From Microbacteriaceae bacterium (GTDB taxonomy: Bacteria > Actinomycetota > Actinomycetes > Actinomycetales > Microbacteriaceae), in the NCBI GenBank assembly GCA_009780695.1, contig WQZN01000001.1:342306-406305 (forward strand): DNA of 64,000 nt, written 5' to 3'. The notes below the pieces were generated by a model. That model saw nothing but the letters and a program-made list of their open reading frames with translations. It was not told where the DNA came from and made no database searches. Position 1 is the stretch's first letter; each line of letters begins with the position of its first letter. Of this stretch, positions 33,975 through 42,455 are shown piece by piece. Made by a program: the position numbers and the translations under genes.

Positions 33975-34262
33975 TTACTTGACGGCGGCCTTGAGCTTCG
34001 AGCCGGCGGTCAGCTTGACGCGCTTGCCGGCCGGGATCTTGATCTCAGCGCCGGTCTGCGGGTTGCGGCCGGTGCGGGCAGCGGTCGCGGTGCTCTCGGC
34101 GGCGAGCCAGCCGGGGATCGTGACCTTGCCACCATCGGCGACGGTCTTGGCGATCGTGGCGAAGAAAGCGTCGATGACGCTGCCGACGGCGGTCTGGCTC
34201 TGCCCGGTCTCACCGGCAACCGCGGCGACCAGCTCGGTCTTGTTCAGCGACTTGTCTGCCAT
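33975..34262 (-). CDS. hup: HU-family nucleoid DNA-binding protein
   Basis: The 95-residue protein matches HU/IHF length and pattern. It begins LNKTELVAAVAGETGQSQTAV. The beta-arm has IPGWLAAESTATAARTGRNP, where most HU proteins have G-F-G-x-F before A-R-x-G-R-N-P, and the end is IKIPAGKRVKLTAGSKLK. It lacks the long Lys/Ala-rich tail of mycobacterial HupB. It bends and compacts DNA as a dimer. A strong GAGGAGG ribosome site precedes the ATG, which fits high expression. A perfect terminator follows. Confidence 0.94.
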   Translation of the reverse strand: MADKSLNKTELVAAVAGETGQSQTAVGSVIDAFFATIAKTVADGGKVTIPGWLAAESTATAARTGRNPQTGAEIKIPAGKRVKLTAGSKLKAAVK

Positions 34263-34429
34263 GGGGTGTCCTCCTCGGACCTACTGCTGCATCGGCAGCG
34301 TGTTCAGAAAGTGAAACGGTCGGCCAATGGGGAGGCCTATCAACCAGACCCCCTCCGGCCAGGGCCAAAGTAACAGAGATCCGCGGAAACACGCGGAATT
34401 CCGGCGTGTTGCCGCGTTCCCGAAGCCTT

Positions 34430-35554
34430 CTACGAGGCCGTGTGCCCGGCCGCGACGGCCGCGAGCAACGCCGTCGCCTCGCTCTGATCGGTGCCGGAGA
34501 TGTCGGTGACCTGCACCCAGGCGTGGTCGATCAGAGCGTCGCCCCAGCAGTGCTGGGCACCCGACATGGTCTCGCAGCGATAGAACGCGCCGTCGCTTCC
34601 AGGGACGGCGAGCGCCGTGCTGGTGATGCCGGCGCGACCGGCAAGCGTCGGCCACACCCAGTCGGCGCCGGGTACGATCTGCGCCGTGATCAGACTTTTA
34701 GATCCATCCGATCTCGCCTGAGCCGCCTGCCACACGCAGTTGTACATCCCCGCGTAGGCCGCATTGAGCCGCACCGGGTCCTCGATGCCGTCCTTGTTCC
34801 AGTCACCCCATGAGCCCGGGGATGTCGCGCCGACCGCCTTCGCGAAGTCGGTGCTCGTGCCGAGCGCGGCGCAGTCGCCGCTGGTGCTCCACGACCCCGT
34901 GGCCCCGGCATACACCGCCTGCACCGGCGCGCTGCGCAGCACTTCGGCGATGCCGCGTGCCGCCGCCTCGATCCGCGTCTTCGGCGCGTCGCCGGCGCCG
35001 CCGGTGTACCGCAGCCAGAACCAGGCGGTGTCGGTGACGGCCGAGCCGCTGCACGTCGCGGGGGACTGCGCGGATGCCGCGTCGCACTGCTCCGACGAAG
35101 CCGTGCCGACACCGAGCGGCGTCGCGGAGGCACTGGCGCCCAGCGCCTGCGCCCCCGCCGCGACATCCGCCGAGACCGAGAGTTCGGCGTTCGGGGTCGG
35201 GAAGACGCCCTGCGCATTCGCGGGGCCGGTCGCCCAGGCACAGGTGAGGATGCCGGCCTGGCGCGACGCTGCGCCCTCCGGCGTCGTCGCTTCGAGCGCC
35301 GGAGCCGGCACAGACACCATCGCCGTCGCGAAGCCCATCGCCGCCGTGAGGTCGTCGCAGGCGACCCCGATGCGGACCACCGGCGCGGCAGCCGCCACGG
35401 ACAAGGTGGGGTCGGGCGTGGACGAAGTGGCCGCCACGGCCGAGTTCGTGGGCGCGACCTGCGACAACGAGCCGTGCGCAGTACATGCCGTGAGCGCGAT
35501 GGAGGCGAGGAGCGCGGTCGAGAAGGCCGCGATGCGTGCGACGGTGCGGTGCAT
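34430..35554 (-). CDS. Hypothetical secreted lipoprotein
   Basis: The 374-residue protein has a signal peptide (RTVARIAAFSTALLASIAL) and lipobox LTAC, so the mature protein is lipid-anchored. The body is Ala/Ser/Thr-rich with several Cys spaced to form disulfides (GVACDDLTAA, ILTCAWATG, EQCDAA, GDCAALG, YNCVWQA, YRCETM, QHCWGD). A repeated TxCxW theme occurs twice, suggesting two related halves. No family was recognised. A short patch of A/T-rich codons (around 34690-34705) interrupts its otherwise G+C-rich sequence. It stands alone. Confidence 0.75.
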   Translation of the reverse strand: MHRTVARIAAFSTALLASIALTACTAHGSLSQVAPTNSAVAATSSTPDPTLSVAAAAPVVRIGVACDDLTAAMGFATAMVSVPAPALEATTPEGAASRQAGILTCAWATGPANAQGVFPTPNAELSVSADVAAGAQALGASASATPLGVGTASSEQCDAASAQSPATCSGSAVTDTAWFWLRYTGGAGDAPKTRIEAAARGIAEVLRSAPVQAVYAGATGSWSTSGDCAALGTSTDFAKAVGATSPGSWGDWNKDGIEDPVRLNAAYAGMYNCVWQAAQARSDGSKSLITAQIVPGADWVWPTLAGRAGITSTALAVPGSDGAFYRCETMSGAQHCWGDALIDHAWVQVTDISGTDQSEATALLAAVAAGHTAS

Positions 35555-35686
35555 GACAGCACGCTAGTGGGCGATCAGGATGCCGCGGCTCAGACATCCG
35601 ATAACGAATCGGCACATTCCACAACGCTTGGGTCACGCCCATGCCGTTCGCGGAATATGGGTTGCTCCCCCACGATGGCGGGTACG

Positions 35687-35720
35687 ACGAAGGGCCCCTC
35701 GAAACCGAGGGGCCCTTCGT
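35687..35720 (-). terminator. Terminator of the rpmB-rpmG-rpsN cluster
   Basis: A perfect 15-bp stem (35687-35701 with 35706-35720, arms ACGAAGGGCCCCTCG) and AAAC loop lies 16 bp past the rpsN stop. Confidence 0.9.
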
Positions 35721-35736
35721 GTGGATCGTGCGTGGC

Positions 35737-36042
35737 TTACCAGCTCGACTTGGTGATGCCGGGAAGCTCGCCGTTGTGGGCCATGTCACGGAAGCGGACA
35801 CGCGAGATGCCGAACTTCGAGAGGACACCACGGGGGCGGCCGTCGATCTGGTCGCGGCTGCGGAGGCGGACCGGCGACGCGTTGCGCGGCAGCTTCTGCA
35901 GGCCGAGACGAGCGGCTTCGCGCTCCTCGTCGGTCGCGTTCGGGTTCACGAGCTGCTTCTTCAGCTCGAGGCGCTTGGCGGCGTAGCGGGCGACGACGAC
36001 CTCGCGCTGCTTGTTGCGGGCGATCTTGCTCTTCTTAGCCAT
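35737..36042 (-). CDS. rpsN: 30S ribosomal protein S14, zinc-free form
   Basis: The 101-residue S14 belongs to the long, zinc-independent (C-minus) class: there is no Cys pair, and it has the inserted central segment ([20 protein letters not shown]). The C-terminal signature [16 protein letters not shown] and [19 protein letters not shown] is typical. It binds 16S rRNA in the 30S head. It lies 5 bp after rpmG. C-minus S14 genes are often induced under zinc starvation in actinobacteria with a zinc-binding paralogue, and the zinc-uptake operon is immediately upstream here. Confidence 0.96.
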   Translation of the reverse strand: MAKKSKIARNKQREVVVARYAAKRLELKKQLVNPNATDEEREAARLGLQKLPRNASPVRLRSRDQIDGRPRGVLSKFGISRVRFRDMAHNGELPGITKSSW

Positions 36043-36047
36043 AGTTC

Positions 36048-36215
36048 TTAGCGCTCCTCACGGAACTCGACGTGCTTGCGGATGATCGGGTCGTACTTCT
36101 TGAGCACGAGGCGGTCGGGGTCGTTGCGGCGGTTCTTCTTGGTCACGTAGGTGTAACCGGTGCCGGCCGTCGAGCGGAGCTTGATGATCGGGCGGATGTC
36201 CTGCTGCTTGGCCAT
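36048..36215 (-). CDS. rpmG: 50S ribosomal protein L33, zinc-free form
   Basis: This 55-residue gene starts [20 protein letters not shown] and ends HVEFREER. It lacks the two Cys pairs of zinc-binding L33, so it is the C-minus type. Its ATG shares one base with the rpmB stop (TAATG), showing tight coupling, and rpsN starts 5 bp downstream. Confidence 0.95.
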   Translation of the reverse strand: MAKQQDIRPIIKLRSTAGTGYTYVTKKNRRNDPDRLVLKKYDPIIRKHVEFREER

Positions 36216-36451
36216 TAGATCTTCTCCCCACGGGCCAGGAGGTCCTTGACGACGGACTCGATGCCGCGGGCGTCGATGACCTTGATGCCCTTAGCCGACA
36301 GCGTCAGCGTGACATTGCGGCGGAGCGAAGGGACGTAGTACGTCTTCTTCTGGATGTTCGGGTCGAAACGACGCTTGGTGCGTCGGTGCGAGTGCGAAAT
36401 GGTGTGACCGAAGCCGGGGGTGGCGCCGGTCACCTGGCACACTGCTGCCAT
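36215..36451 (-). CDS. rpmB: 50S ribosomal protein L28
   Basis: The 78-residue L28 begins [20 protein letters not shown], followed by [19 protein letters not shown], the rRNA-binding basic part. Only one Cys is present, so no zinc site forms (C-minus type). ATGGAGG lies upstream of the ATG. It is first in rpmB-rpmG-rpsN, an order also found next to zur genes in other actinobacteria. Confidence 0.95.
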   Translation of the reverse strand: MAAVCQVTGATPGFGHTISHSHRRTKRRFDPNIQKKTYYVPSLRRNVTLTLSAKGIKVIDARGIESVVKDLLARGEKI

Positions 36452-36600
36452 GTGATTCCTCCATCACTACCGATGCCCTCGATGGGGCATCCCAAGATCT
36501 CTTGTCGGCACACGCCAAGCCCTGCTGTTCTCACAGGGGGATTGTCATGTGCGAACCGGCTCGAGGAGTCCGAGCCAGACAAAGATCCAGCTTACCAGAT
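36452..36600 (-). promoter_or_regulatory. Structured leader/promoter region of the rpmB cluster
   Basis: The 149 bp between zur and rpmB contain three short hairpins on the minus strand: GGCTCG/CGAGCC (about 36551-36569), CCCTG/CAGGG (about 36521-36539) and GATGCCC/GGGCATC (about 36470-36489). The last lies just before the ribosome site. No 7-1-7 Zur box was found here. It may hold the promoter and possibly a translational control element. Confidence 0.4.
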
Positions 36601-37032
36601 CTAGTCCGCGGCTTTTACCACACGGTCGGTGGCGGAGCAATCACGACACAGCCCGAACACGTCGACGACGTGCTGCGGCTGGGTGAAGCCGTTGGCGCTC
36701 GCCACCTTCTGCGCCCATTCCTCGACGGGGTCGGCCTCGATCTCGACGGTGAGCCCGCAATTGCGGCAGATCAGGTGGTGATGATGGCTGGTCGAGCTGC
36801 AGGCGCGGTACAGCGACTCGCCGTCGGGGGACTGCAGCGAGTCGGCCTCGCCCTCGACCGCGAGAGAGGAGAGCGCGCGGTAGACCGTCGCCAGCCCGAT
36901 GGGCGAGCCGCCGTCGCGCAGGGTGGAGAACAGCGACTGCGCGCTGATGAAGCCGTCGGACTCGCCGAGCGCCTCGCGCACGGCCTCGCGCTGCCAGGTG
37001 TTGCGCTTCGGGGCGCTCTTCGCGGCGTTCAC
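36601..37032 (-). CDS. zur: Zinc uptake regulator, Fur family
   Basis: The 143-residue Fur-family repressor has the winged helix (GFISAQSLFSTLRDGGSPIG, LATVYRALSSLAVEG) and the metal-binding segment SSTSHHHHLICRNCG. A second Cys pair at FGLCRDC gives the structural Cys4 zinc site with CRNC. HHHH followed by E and further acidic residues is the sensory site. Placement directly after znuB and use of a GTG start overlapping the znuB stop by 4 bp identifies it as Zur rather than Fur. With zinc it should bind the box upstream of znuA and shut off its own operon. Confidence 0.9.
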   Translation of the reverse strand: MNAAKSAPKRNTWQREAVREALGESDGFISAQSLFSTLRDGGSPIGLATVYRALSSLAVEGEADSLQSPDGESLYRACSSTSHHHHLICRNCGLTVEIEADPVEEWAQKVASANGFTQPQHVVDVFGLCRDCSATDRVVKAAD

Positions 37033-37931
37033 GCGGCGACCTCCTCACGGGGAACGGCGGCGACCGGCATCCGCCGCCCGGACACGCCGCGACGCCGGCG
37101 GGCACCCGCGATGATGCGGCAGACCACGTAGATCGCGAACGAGATCGTGGTCACGTAGGGGCTGATGGGCACCGAGCCGCCGAGGGCGAGCAGGATGCCG
37201 CCGACCATCGACGTGACGCCGAACGCCACGCTCAGCAGCGGGACCACGAGCGGTGACGACGAGAGCTTGAGGGCGGCGGCCGCGGGCGTCACGAGGATCG
37301 ACAGCACGAGCAGCGCGCCCACGATCTGCACCGAGACGGCGACCGTGAGGCCGAGCAGCAGCATGAAGACGATCGAGAGGGCGCGGACGGGCACGCCGCG
37401 GGCGGCTGCGACATCCGCATCGATCGACGCGAAGGTCAGCGGGCGCCAGACGATCGCGAGACCGATCAGGACGACCACCGCGATCGCGATCAGCCAGCCG
37501 ATCTGCGGGTCGTCGATCGCCACGATCTGGCCGGTGAGCAAGCCGAACTTGTTGGCGCTGCGGCCGGGGTAGAGCGCGAGGCACAGGATGCCGAGGCCGA
37601 GGCCGAACGGCATGAGCACGGCCGTGACGCTGTTCCGGTCGCGCGCCCGCGACCCGAGCACGCCGATCAACAGGGCCGCGACGAGCGAGCCGATGATCGA
37701 GCCCTGCACGACGCCCACCCCGAGCAGCAGGCCCGCCGAGGCGCCGGCGAACGAGAGCTCGCTGATGCCGTGCACCGCGAAGGCCATGTCGCGGCTCATC
37801 ACGAAGACGCCGATGAGGCCGCCGAGGAGGCCCAGCACGGCGCCCGCGATGACCGAGTTGCGCAGCAGCACGAGCAGCTGGCCGTAGTCGGTGAAGTCGA
37901 AGATCTGGTTCCAGAGGTCGGTGAGGTGCAT
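37029..37931 (-). CDS. znuB: Zinc ABC transporter permease
   Basis: The 300-residue inner-membrane protein of the ABC-3 family has eight or nine helices. It has the conserved VMSRDMAFAVHGISELSFAGAS (read in parts VMSRDMAFAVHGISEL, SFAGASAGLLLG) and VQIVGALLVLSILVTPAAAA segments that contact the ATPase. Its ATG shares a base with the znuC stop (TGATG). The Arg-rich C-terminus (GARRRRGVSGRR) is cytoplasmic. Confidence 0.93.
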   Translation of the reverse strand: MHLTDLWNQIFDFTDYGQLLVLLRNSVIAGAVLGLLGGLIGVFVMSRDMAFAVHGISELSFAGASAGLLLGVGVVQGSIIGSLVAALLIGVLGSRARDRNSVTAVLMPFGLGLGILCLALYPGRSANKFGLLTGQIVAIDDPQIGWLIAIAVVVLIGLAIVWRPLTFASIDADVAAARGVPVRALSIVFMLLLGLTVAVSVQIVGALLVLSILVTPAAAALKLSSSPLVVPLLSVAFGVTSMVGGILLALGGSVPISPYVTTISFAIYVVCRIIAGARRRRGVSGRRMPVAAVPREEVAA

Positions 37932-38830
37932 CACAGCGCGACCGCCTGGGTCTCGGCCTCGGGGTCGTGGTCGCAGACCTCTTGATGGCCGGCATCGTGG
38001 TGCTCGTCGTGCGGGGCGTGGCCGCCGTCGGGCGTGCCGACCACGATGATGCGACCGCGCGCGCGGAGCACGTCGACGGGGGAGCCGTACAGGTCGCTCA
38101 GCACCTCGCTGCGCAGCACCTCGTCGGGCGTGCCGACCTTGAAGCGGCCGCCCGCGAGGTAGAGGACGCGGTCGACCATGCCGAGCACCGGGTTCACGTC
38201 GTGCGTCACGAACAGCACCCCGAAGCCGCGCTGCCGGCGGTGCCGGTCGATGAGCTCGCTGACCGCGCGCTGATTGGCGAGGTCGAGCGACGCGAGCGGC
38301 TCGTCGGCGAGGAGCAGATCGGGGTCGGATGCCAGCGCCTGGCCGATCCGCAGGCGCTGCTGCTCGCCGCCGGAGAGCGTGGCGACCGGCACGTCGGCAT
38401 AGGCGGTGGCGCCGACATCCGCCAGCAGCCGGTCGACCTTGGCCCGCTTGGCGCGGCTCGGCAGGAAGCCCCAGGTGCGGCCGTCGATGCCGAGGCCGAC
38501 GAGGTCGCGGGCGCGCAGCGGCGTGCCCTCGTCGGCGAGTTTCTGCTGCGGCACGTAGCCGATGCGCGGGTTGCCCGCCGTGACGGGCTCGCCGCCGACG
38601 CGCACCTCGCCGGCGCTGAGCTTCTGACGGCCGAGGATGACACGCAGCAGGCTCGTCTTGCCCGAGCCGTTCGCCCCGAGCACCGCGATGAACTCGCCGG
38701 GCTTCACCTCGAGGTCGAGCCCGTTCCACAGCGTGCGCCGATCGAAGCGCAACGTGGCACCGCGCAGCTCGAGGGCGGGCGCACCGCCCGCGCCCTCACG
38801 GCTCTGGAGATCGATCATCGGCTCAGTCAC
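37931..38830 (-). CDS. znuC: Zinc ABC transporter ATP-binding protein
   Basis: The 299-residue ATPase has Walker A LGANGSGKTSLL, signature LSGGEQQRLRIGQAL, Walker B DLLLADEPLASLD and H-loop FVTHDVNP. The C-terminal 40 residues form an unusual His/Asp-rich tail (HAPHDEHHDAGHQEVCDHD), with potential to bind zinc directly and so sense cytoplasmic zinc. Family members usually stop about 250 residues. It overlaps znuA by 8 bp and znuB by 1 bp. Confidence 0.94.
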   Translation of the reverse strand: MTEPMIDLQSREGAGGAPALELRGATLRFDRRTLWNGLDLEVKPGEFIAVLGANGSGKTSLLRVILGRQKLSAGEVRVGGEPVTAGNPRIGYVPQQKLADEGTPLRARDLVGLGIDGRTWGFLPSRAKRAKVDRLLADVGATAYADVPVATLSGGEQQRLRIGQALASDPDLLLADEPLASLDLANQRAVSELIDRHRRQRGFGVLFVTHDVNPVLGMVDRVLYLAGGRFKVGTPDEVLRSEVLSDLYGSPVDVLRARGRIIVVGTPDGGHAPHDEHHDAGHQEVCDHDPEAETQAVAL

Positions 38831-39752
38831 CGAGCGCCTTCCCGATCGCGTCGAGGTTCGCGGTCATCCACTGAATGTAATTCTCGCCCGCGGGCAGCGT
38901 CTCTGTGACCGGGATGACCGCGACACCGTTCTTCTTCGCCGCATTGAGCACGACCTGAGTCTGGGCTCCGGTGGTCTGCTCGTTGTAGGCGAGCAGCTTC
39001 ACGTGGCCGCTGCGGTAGAGGGCGAGGGTCTGCTGCAGCACCATCGGCGCGACATCCGTGCCGTTCTCGATCGCCTCACTGAACTTGACGGGCGTGACGT
39101 TCTTCAGCCCGATCGCGTCGAGCATATAGAGCGGGACGGGCTCGGTGATCGTCACCTCGTCGCCGGCGTGCGCGTTCTTGAGCTGCGCCTCGGTGGCCTC
39201 GAGGTCCGCGAGCTTGGCGTCGAAGGCCATCGCGTTGGCGCGGAAGTCCGCGGCGTACTTCGGATCGGCCTGCGCGAAGGTCGTCGCCAGCTGGTCCGCC
39301 ACCTTCTGCACGGTCGGGAAGTCGTACCAGACGTGCTCATTGAAGGAGCCCGTGCTCGGGTGCTGGTCGTAGCCCGAGATGTCGGCGGCCGTCAGCACCG
39401 TGGGGTGCCGGTTGGCGGCCTTCACCATGGTCGTCACGAAATCGTCGTAGCCGCCGCCGTTCGCGACCACGACATTCGCACGGGCGATGGCGAGCTGGTT
39501 GCGCGCGTCCGCCTGGTACTCGTGCGGGTCCTTGGAGGGGTCATCGATGATCGAGGTCACCACGACGTGATCGCCGCCGACAGCGCTCACGACCGAGCCC
39601 CAGACATCGGTCGATGCCACGACCGAGATCGTTCCGGTCTTCGTCGCATCGCTCGGGCCGGCGACCTGGGCCGAACAACCGGCGAGCGCCAAAGCGACCA
39701 GGGCGGCCGCCGAGAGTGCGGCGATGGGTGCGACGAGTCGAGAGCGGTTCAC
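38823..39752 (-). CDS. znuA: Zinc ABC transporter substrate-binding lipoprotein
   Basis: The 309-residue cluster A-I binding protein has a signal peptide and lipobox LALAGC. Likely metal ligands are the His of SKDPHEYQADA, the His of FNEHVWYDFP and the Glu of TITEPVPLYMLDAIG, where classic ZnuA has His. The His/Asp-rich loop typical of many ZnuA proteins is missing. It is first in znuA-znuC-znuB-zur, behind a Zur-type box 20 bp upstream of its start. Manganese specificity is possible but the Zur context argues for zinc. Confidence 0.9.
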   Translation of the reverse strand: MNRSRLVAPIAALSAAALVALALAGCSAQVAGPSDATKTGTISVVASTDVWGSVVSAVGGDHVVVTSIIDDPSKDPHEYQADARNQLAIARANVVVANGGGYDDFVTTMVKAANRHPTVLTAADISGYDQHPSTGSFNEHVWYDFPTVQKVADQLATTFAQADPKYAADFRANAMAFDAKLADLEATEAQLKNAHAGDEVTITEPVPLYMLDAIGLKNVTPVKFSEAIENGTDVAPMVLQQTLALYRSGHVKLLAYNEQTTGAQTQVVLNAAKKNGVAVIPVTETLPAGENYIQWMTANLDAIGKALGD

Positions 39753-39772
39753 GCTTCGACGTTACGCCTTAT

Positions 39773-39787
39773 TGATAATGATTGTCA
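39773..39787 (-). promoter_or_regulatory. Zur box upstream of znuA
   Basis: TGATAATGATTGTCA is a 7-1-7 inverted repeat (one mismatch) of the Fur/Zur type, in one of the most AT-rich spots of the window. It is embedded in a larger palindrome with 9-bp arms ATTGATAAT (39771-39779) and ATTATCAAT (39793-39801). It would cover the znuA promoter and explain zinc-dependent repression by Zur. Confidence 0.85.
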
Positions 39788-39828
39788 AAACGATTATCAA
39801 TTGCCCGCGGCGGAGGCGTCCTGTTCGG

Positions 39829-40890
39829 TCAACCGGCGATCAGCGCCGCCGCGACGGCGACGATGCGCTCGAGGGACGCCTCCTCGCCGATCGAGATGCG
39901 GATGCCCTCGACGCCGAACGGGCGCACCGCGATGTCGGCGTCGAAGAAGGCGTCCGCCGCAGCCGCCGTCCGCTCGCCCGTCGGCAGCCAGACGAAGTTG
40001 CCCTGCGCCTGTGGCACGTCCCACCCCTGCTCGAGCAGCGCTGCGCGCAGCGCGTCGCGCCGCCGCGTGATCTCGGCCACACGCGCGTCGAGCAGCGGCT
40101 GGCGGTCGAGGCTCGCGAGCGCCGCCGCGAAGCCGAACTCGGTCACCGCGAACGGGATCGCCGTCGCGCGTGCGGCCGCGAGCAGGCGCGCCGGGCCGAT
40201 CGCGTAGCCGATGCGCAAGCCGGCGAGTCCGTATGCCTTGGAGAAGGTGCGTGTGATGACGAGGTTCGGATAGCGGCCGATGAGCTGCTCGCCGTCCACG
40301 GCGGCCGGGTCGGTGACGAACTCGCGATAGGCCTCGTCGAGCACGACGAGCACCTCGGCGGGCACCTTCGCCATGAACGCCTCGAAGGCGGCGCCCTCTA
40401 CGGCAGGGCCGGTCGGGTTGTTCGGCGAGCACACGACGACGACGCGCGTGCGGTCGTTCACCGCTGCGGCGAGCGCGTCGAGATCGTGCTCGAGCGCCTC
40501 GGTGAGCGGCACCTGGATGCTCGTCGCGCCGGTGACGGTGACGAAGCCCGGGTAGGCCTCGAAGGAGCGCCAGGCATAGACGATCTCGTCCCCGGGCGCC
40601 GCCGCGGCGAGGAAGAGCTGCTGCAGCAGCGACGACGAGCCCGAGCCGACGATGACCTCGCCGAACTCGACGCCGAAGCGGTCGGCCAGGCGCGTGCGCA
40701 GGGCGATCGCGGCACCGTCGGGGTAGCGATTGAGGTCGACGTGCGCCGTCGCGGCGTCGAGCACCCCGGGCAACGCCGGGAACGGGCTCTCGTTGCTCGA
40801 CAGCTTGAATCCGTCGGGCGAGGGCGAGCGCCCTTGCGAATACGCGGTGAGCGCGGCGATCTCGGGGCGGAGCCTCACGTTCTCGGACAC
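39829..40890 (-). CDS. hisC: Histidinol-phosphate aminotransferase
   Basis: The 353-residue fold-type I aminotransferase has the substrate loop [14 protein letters not shown], phosphate-binding [12 protein letters not shown], Asn in [13 protein letters not shown] after the cofactor Asp ([10 protein letters not shown]), the PLP lysine in [16 protein letters not shown] and the C-terminal Arg in GIRISIG. It transaminates histidinol phosphate. It stands outside a his operon, so it may be the second HisC-type or aromatic aminotransferase found in many actinobacteria. Its ATG is 37 bp from the divergent holin-like gene, leaving little leader. Confidence 0.85.
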   Translation of the reverse strand: MSENVRLRPEIAALTAYSQGRSPSPDGFKLSSNESPFPALPGVLDAATAHVDLNRYPDGAAIALRTRLADRFGVEFGEVIVGSGSSSLLQQLFLAAAAPGDEIVYAWRSFEAYPGFVTVTGATSIQVPLTEALEHDLDALAAAVNDRTRVVVVCSPNNPTGPAVEGAAFEAFMAKVPAEVLVVLDEAYREFVTDPAAVDGEQLIGRYPNLVITRTFSKAYGLAGLRIGYAIGPARLLAAARATAIPFAVTEFGFAAALASLDRQPLLDARVAEITRRRDALRAALLEQGWDVPQAQGNFVWLPTGERTAAAADAFFDADIAVRPFGVEGIRISIGEEASLERIVAVAAALIAG

Positions 40891-40927
40891 TCTTCAAACG
40901 TAGCGGCGCAACTGCCAGACTGCCCCC

Positions 40928-41329
40928 ATGCGCTTCCTCGTGAAACTCCTGATCAACGCGTTCGCGCTGTGGCTCACGACGCTCATCGTCGCCGGTGTTC
41001 ATGTGCACGCCTGGGACCGCTCGTCGAACTGGGCCCTGTTCTGGACCTTCATCGTGCTGTCGCTCGTCTTCGGCATCGTGAACGGCATCGTCGGCACCGT
41101 GCTGCGCATCGTGGCGTTCCCGCTCTACATCCTCACGCTGGGCCTCTTCTCGCTCATCGTGAACGGCATCCTGTTCCTGATCGTCGACCTGATCAGCGAG
41201 CACTGGCTGCACTTCGGCCTGCAGGTGGACGGGTTCTGGTGGGGTGTGCTCGGCGCTCTCGTGCTCGGCATCATCAGCTGGATCGTCGGCCTCTTCTTCC
41301 GCCCGCTCACCAAGCGCCAGACCCGCTAG
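40928..41329 (+). CDS. Phage holin family IV-like membrane protein
   Basis: The 133-residue protein has four hydrophobic segments and the pattern LLINAFALWLTTLIVAG, IVNGIVGTVLRIVAFPLYILTLGLF (in parts IVNGIVGTVLRIVAFPLYIL, TLGLF) and ILFLIVDLI, as in the PF04020-type membrane proteins (YvlD/holin IV). Their role is unknown despite the holin name; some are envelope-stress proteins. It is divergent from hisC and overlaps the 3' end of the convergent hydrolase gene by 23 bp. Confidence 0.83.
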   Translation: MRFLVKLLINAFALWLTTLIVAGVHVHAWDRSSNWALFWTFIVLSLVFGIVNGIVGTVLRIVAFPLYILTLGLFSLIVNGILFLIVDLISEHWLHFGLQVDGFWWGVLGALVLGIISWIVGLFFRPLTKRQTR

Positions 41330-42455
41330 CCGGTGCCCCGCGACCGATCGCTCCGCGGCCGTCGGCGCCGCCCGGCACGGGCGGCACCCGCTCGCCCAGC
41401 CAGAGCGTCACCTGCGCGTCCTTCCCGCCGGTGAAGCCCTCGAGCACCCCGCGTGCGGTGAGCAGCCGCTCATTGGCGGAGGCGTCCATCGCCTGCGCCG
41501 TCTGCAGGTACCCGGCCATCGCGTGCGCGGGCAGCGGGCCCGTGCCGGGAACCGGCGGCCCGGCCTCCCGCACGACGACACGCCTGTCACCCGGGACCCC
41601 GAGGCTGCCGCCGAGCCCCGGCACGGGGTCTTCGGTGTGCTCGACCGCCACGTCGAGCGTGCCCGCCGGCGCGCGCACCTCGCGCGTCGGCGAGCCGAAC
41701 GTCACGAGCAGCGGCGACGCCGCGGCCCCGCTCGTCGCGAGCGCCGTCGCGACGATGCCGCCCTGCGAATGCCCCACCGGCAGCACCGACTCGCCCGGCA
41801 CCCATCCGGCCTCGCGCAGTGCGGACAGCGTCGCCGCGCTCGAGCCGGCTTCGGCGCCGCCCGCCGCGACCCCGACGACGTTCGACGTGAGGTCCCAGGG
41901 GTCGGCCCCGGGGAACGGCGACCACGACGACGTGCCCGCCGAGTACACGACCCAGTGCACCGATCCGTCGTCCAACGCATAGCGCTCGACCCGCACCTGC
42001 GGCGCATCGGGCCCCGCGTCCGGGATGCGCGCGGCGAGGTCGGCGAACCCGGCGGGGGCGGATGCCCGGAACGCCGCGCCCGACTGCGCCACCGTGACCG
42101 CGCCCTCGTCGAGCGCGCCGCCGGGAAGCAGCTGCAGGGCACGCAGCAGCGCCAGCTCAAGCGCGTGCTGCCGGGCGAGCGCGGCCCGTTCCGCCACGGC
42201 ATAGGCCTCGGCGGCGAGCCGCAGCTCGGCCGCGAGGGCCCGCGCCTCGACCGCGAGCCAGACCAGCCTGTCCTGTGCGGGCTCGAGCCGCCACACCGCG
42301 CCGGGCGCGAGCGCCCGCGCGGCCGCCGACACGGCACGGGTCTCGGCCCCGGCGGCGCGGGCGCGCTCCGCGAACAGGACGAGGTCGTCGCGCGCCCCGA
42401 GCAGCTCTTCCGCGGCGACGACGAGCCGGTCGCCGCCCGAGACCTGGATGCTCAC
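41307..42455 (-). CDS. Alpha/beta hydrolase with N-terminal helical domain, coupled to a WXG-like gene
   Basis: The 382-residue protein has an Ala/Arg/Leu-rich, nearly all-helical N-terminal part (about 1-130, e.g. LLGARDDLVLFAERARAAGAE). It is followed by an alpha/beta-hydrolase domain with nucleophile elbow LPVGHSQGGIVATAL and a probable His in VAVEHTEDPVPG. GTG 42455 overlaps the stop of the upstream small gene (GTGA). A helical N-terminus with a small W-x-G partner resembles type VII secretion substrates. There is no signal peptide. Function otherwise unknown. Confidence 0.7.
   Translation of the reverse strand: MSIQVSGGDRLVVAAEELLGARDDLVLFAERARAAGAETRAVSAAARALAPGAVWRLEPAQDRLVWLAVEARALAAELRLAAEAYAVAERAALARQHALELALLRALQLLPGGALDEGAVTVAQSGAAFRASAPAGFADLAARIPDAGPDAPQVRVERYALDDGSVHWVVYSAGTSSWSPFPGADPWDLTSNVVGVAAGGAEAGSSAATLSALREAGWVPGESVLPVGHSQGGIVATALATSGAAASPLLVTFGSPTREVRAPAGTLDVAVEHTEDPVPGLGGSLGVPGDRRVVVREAGPPVPGTGPLPAHAMAGYLQTAQAMDASANERLLTARGVLEGFTGGKDAQVTLWLGERVPPVPGGADGRGAIGRGAPASGSGAW

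Noticed and set aside
40928..41329. Prophage holin
   Set aside because: The family name is historical; no phage gene lies nearby and the gene sits among housekeeping genes.
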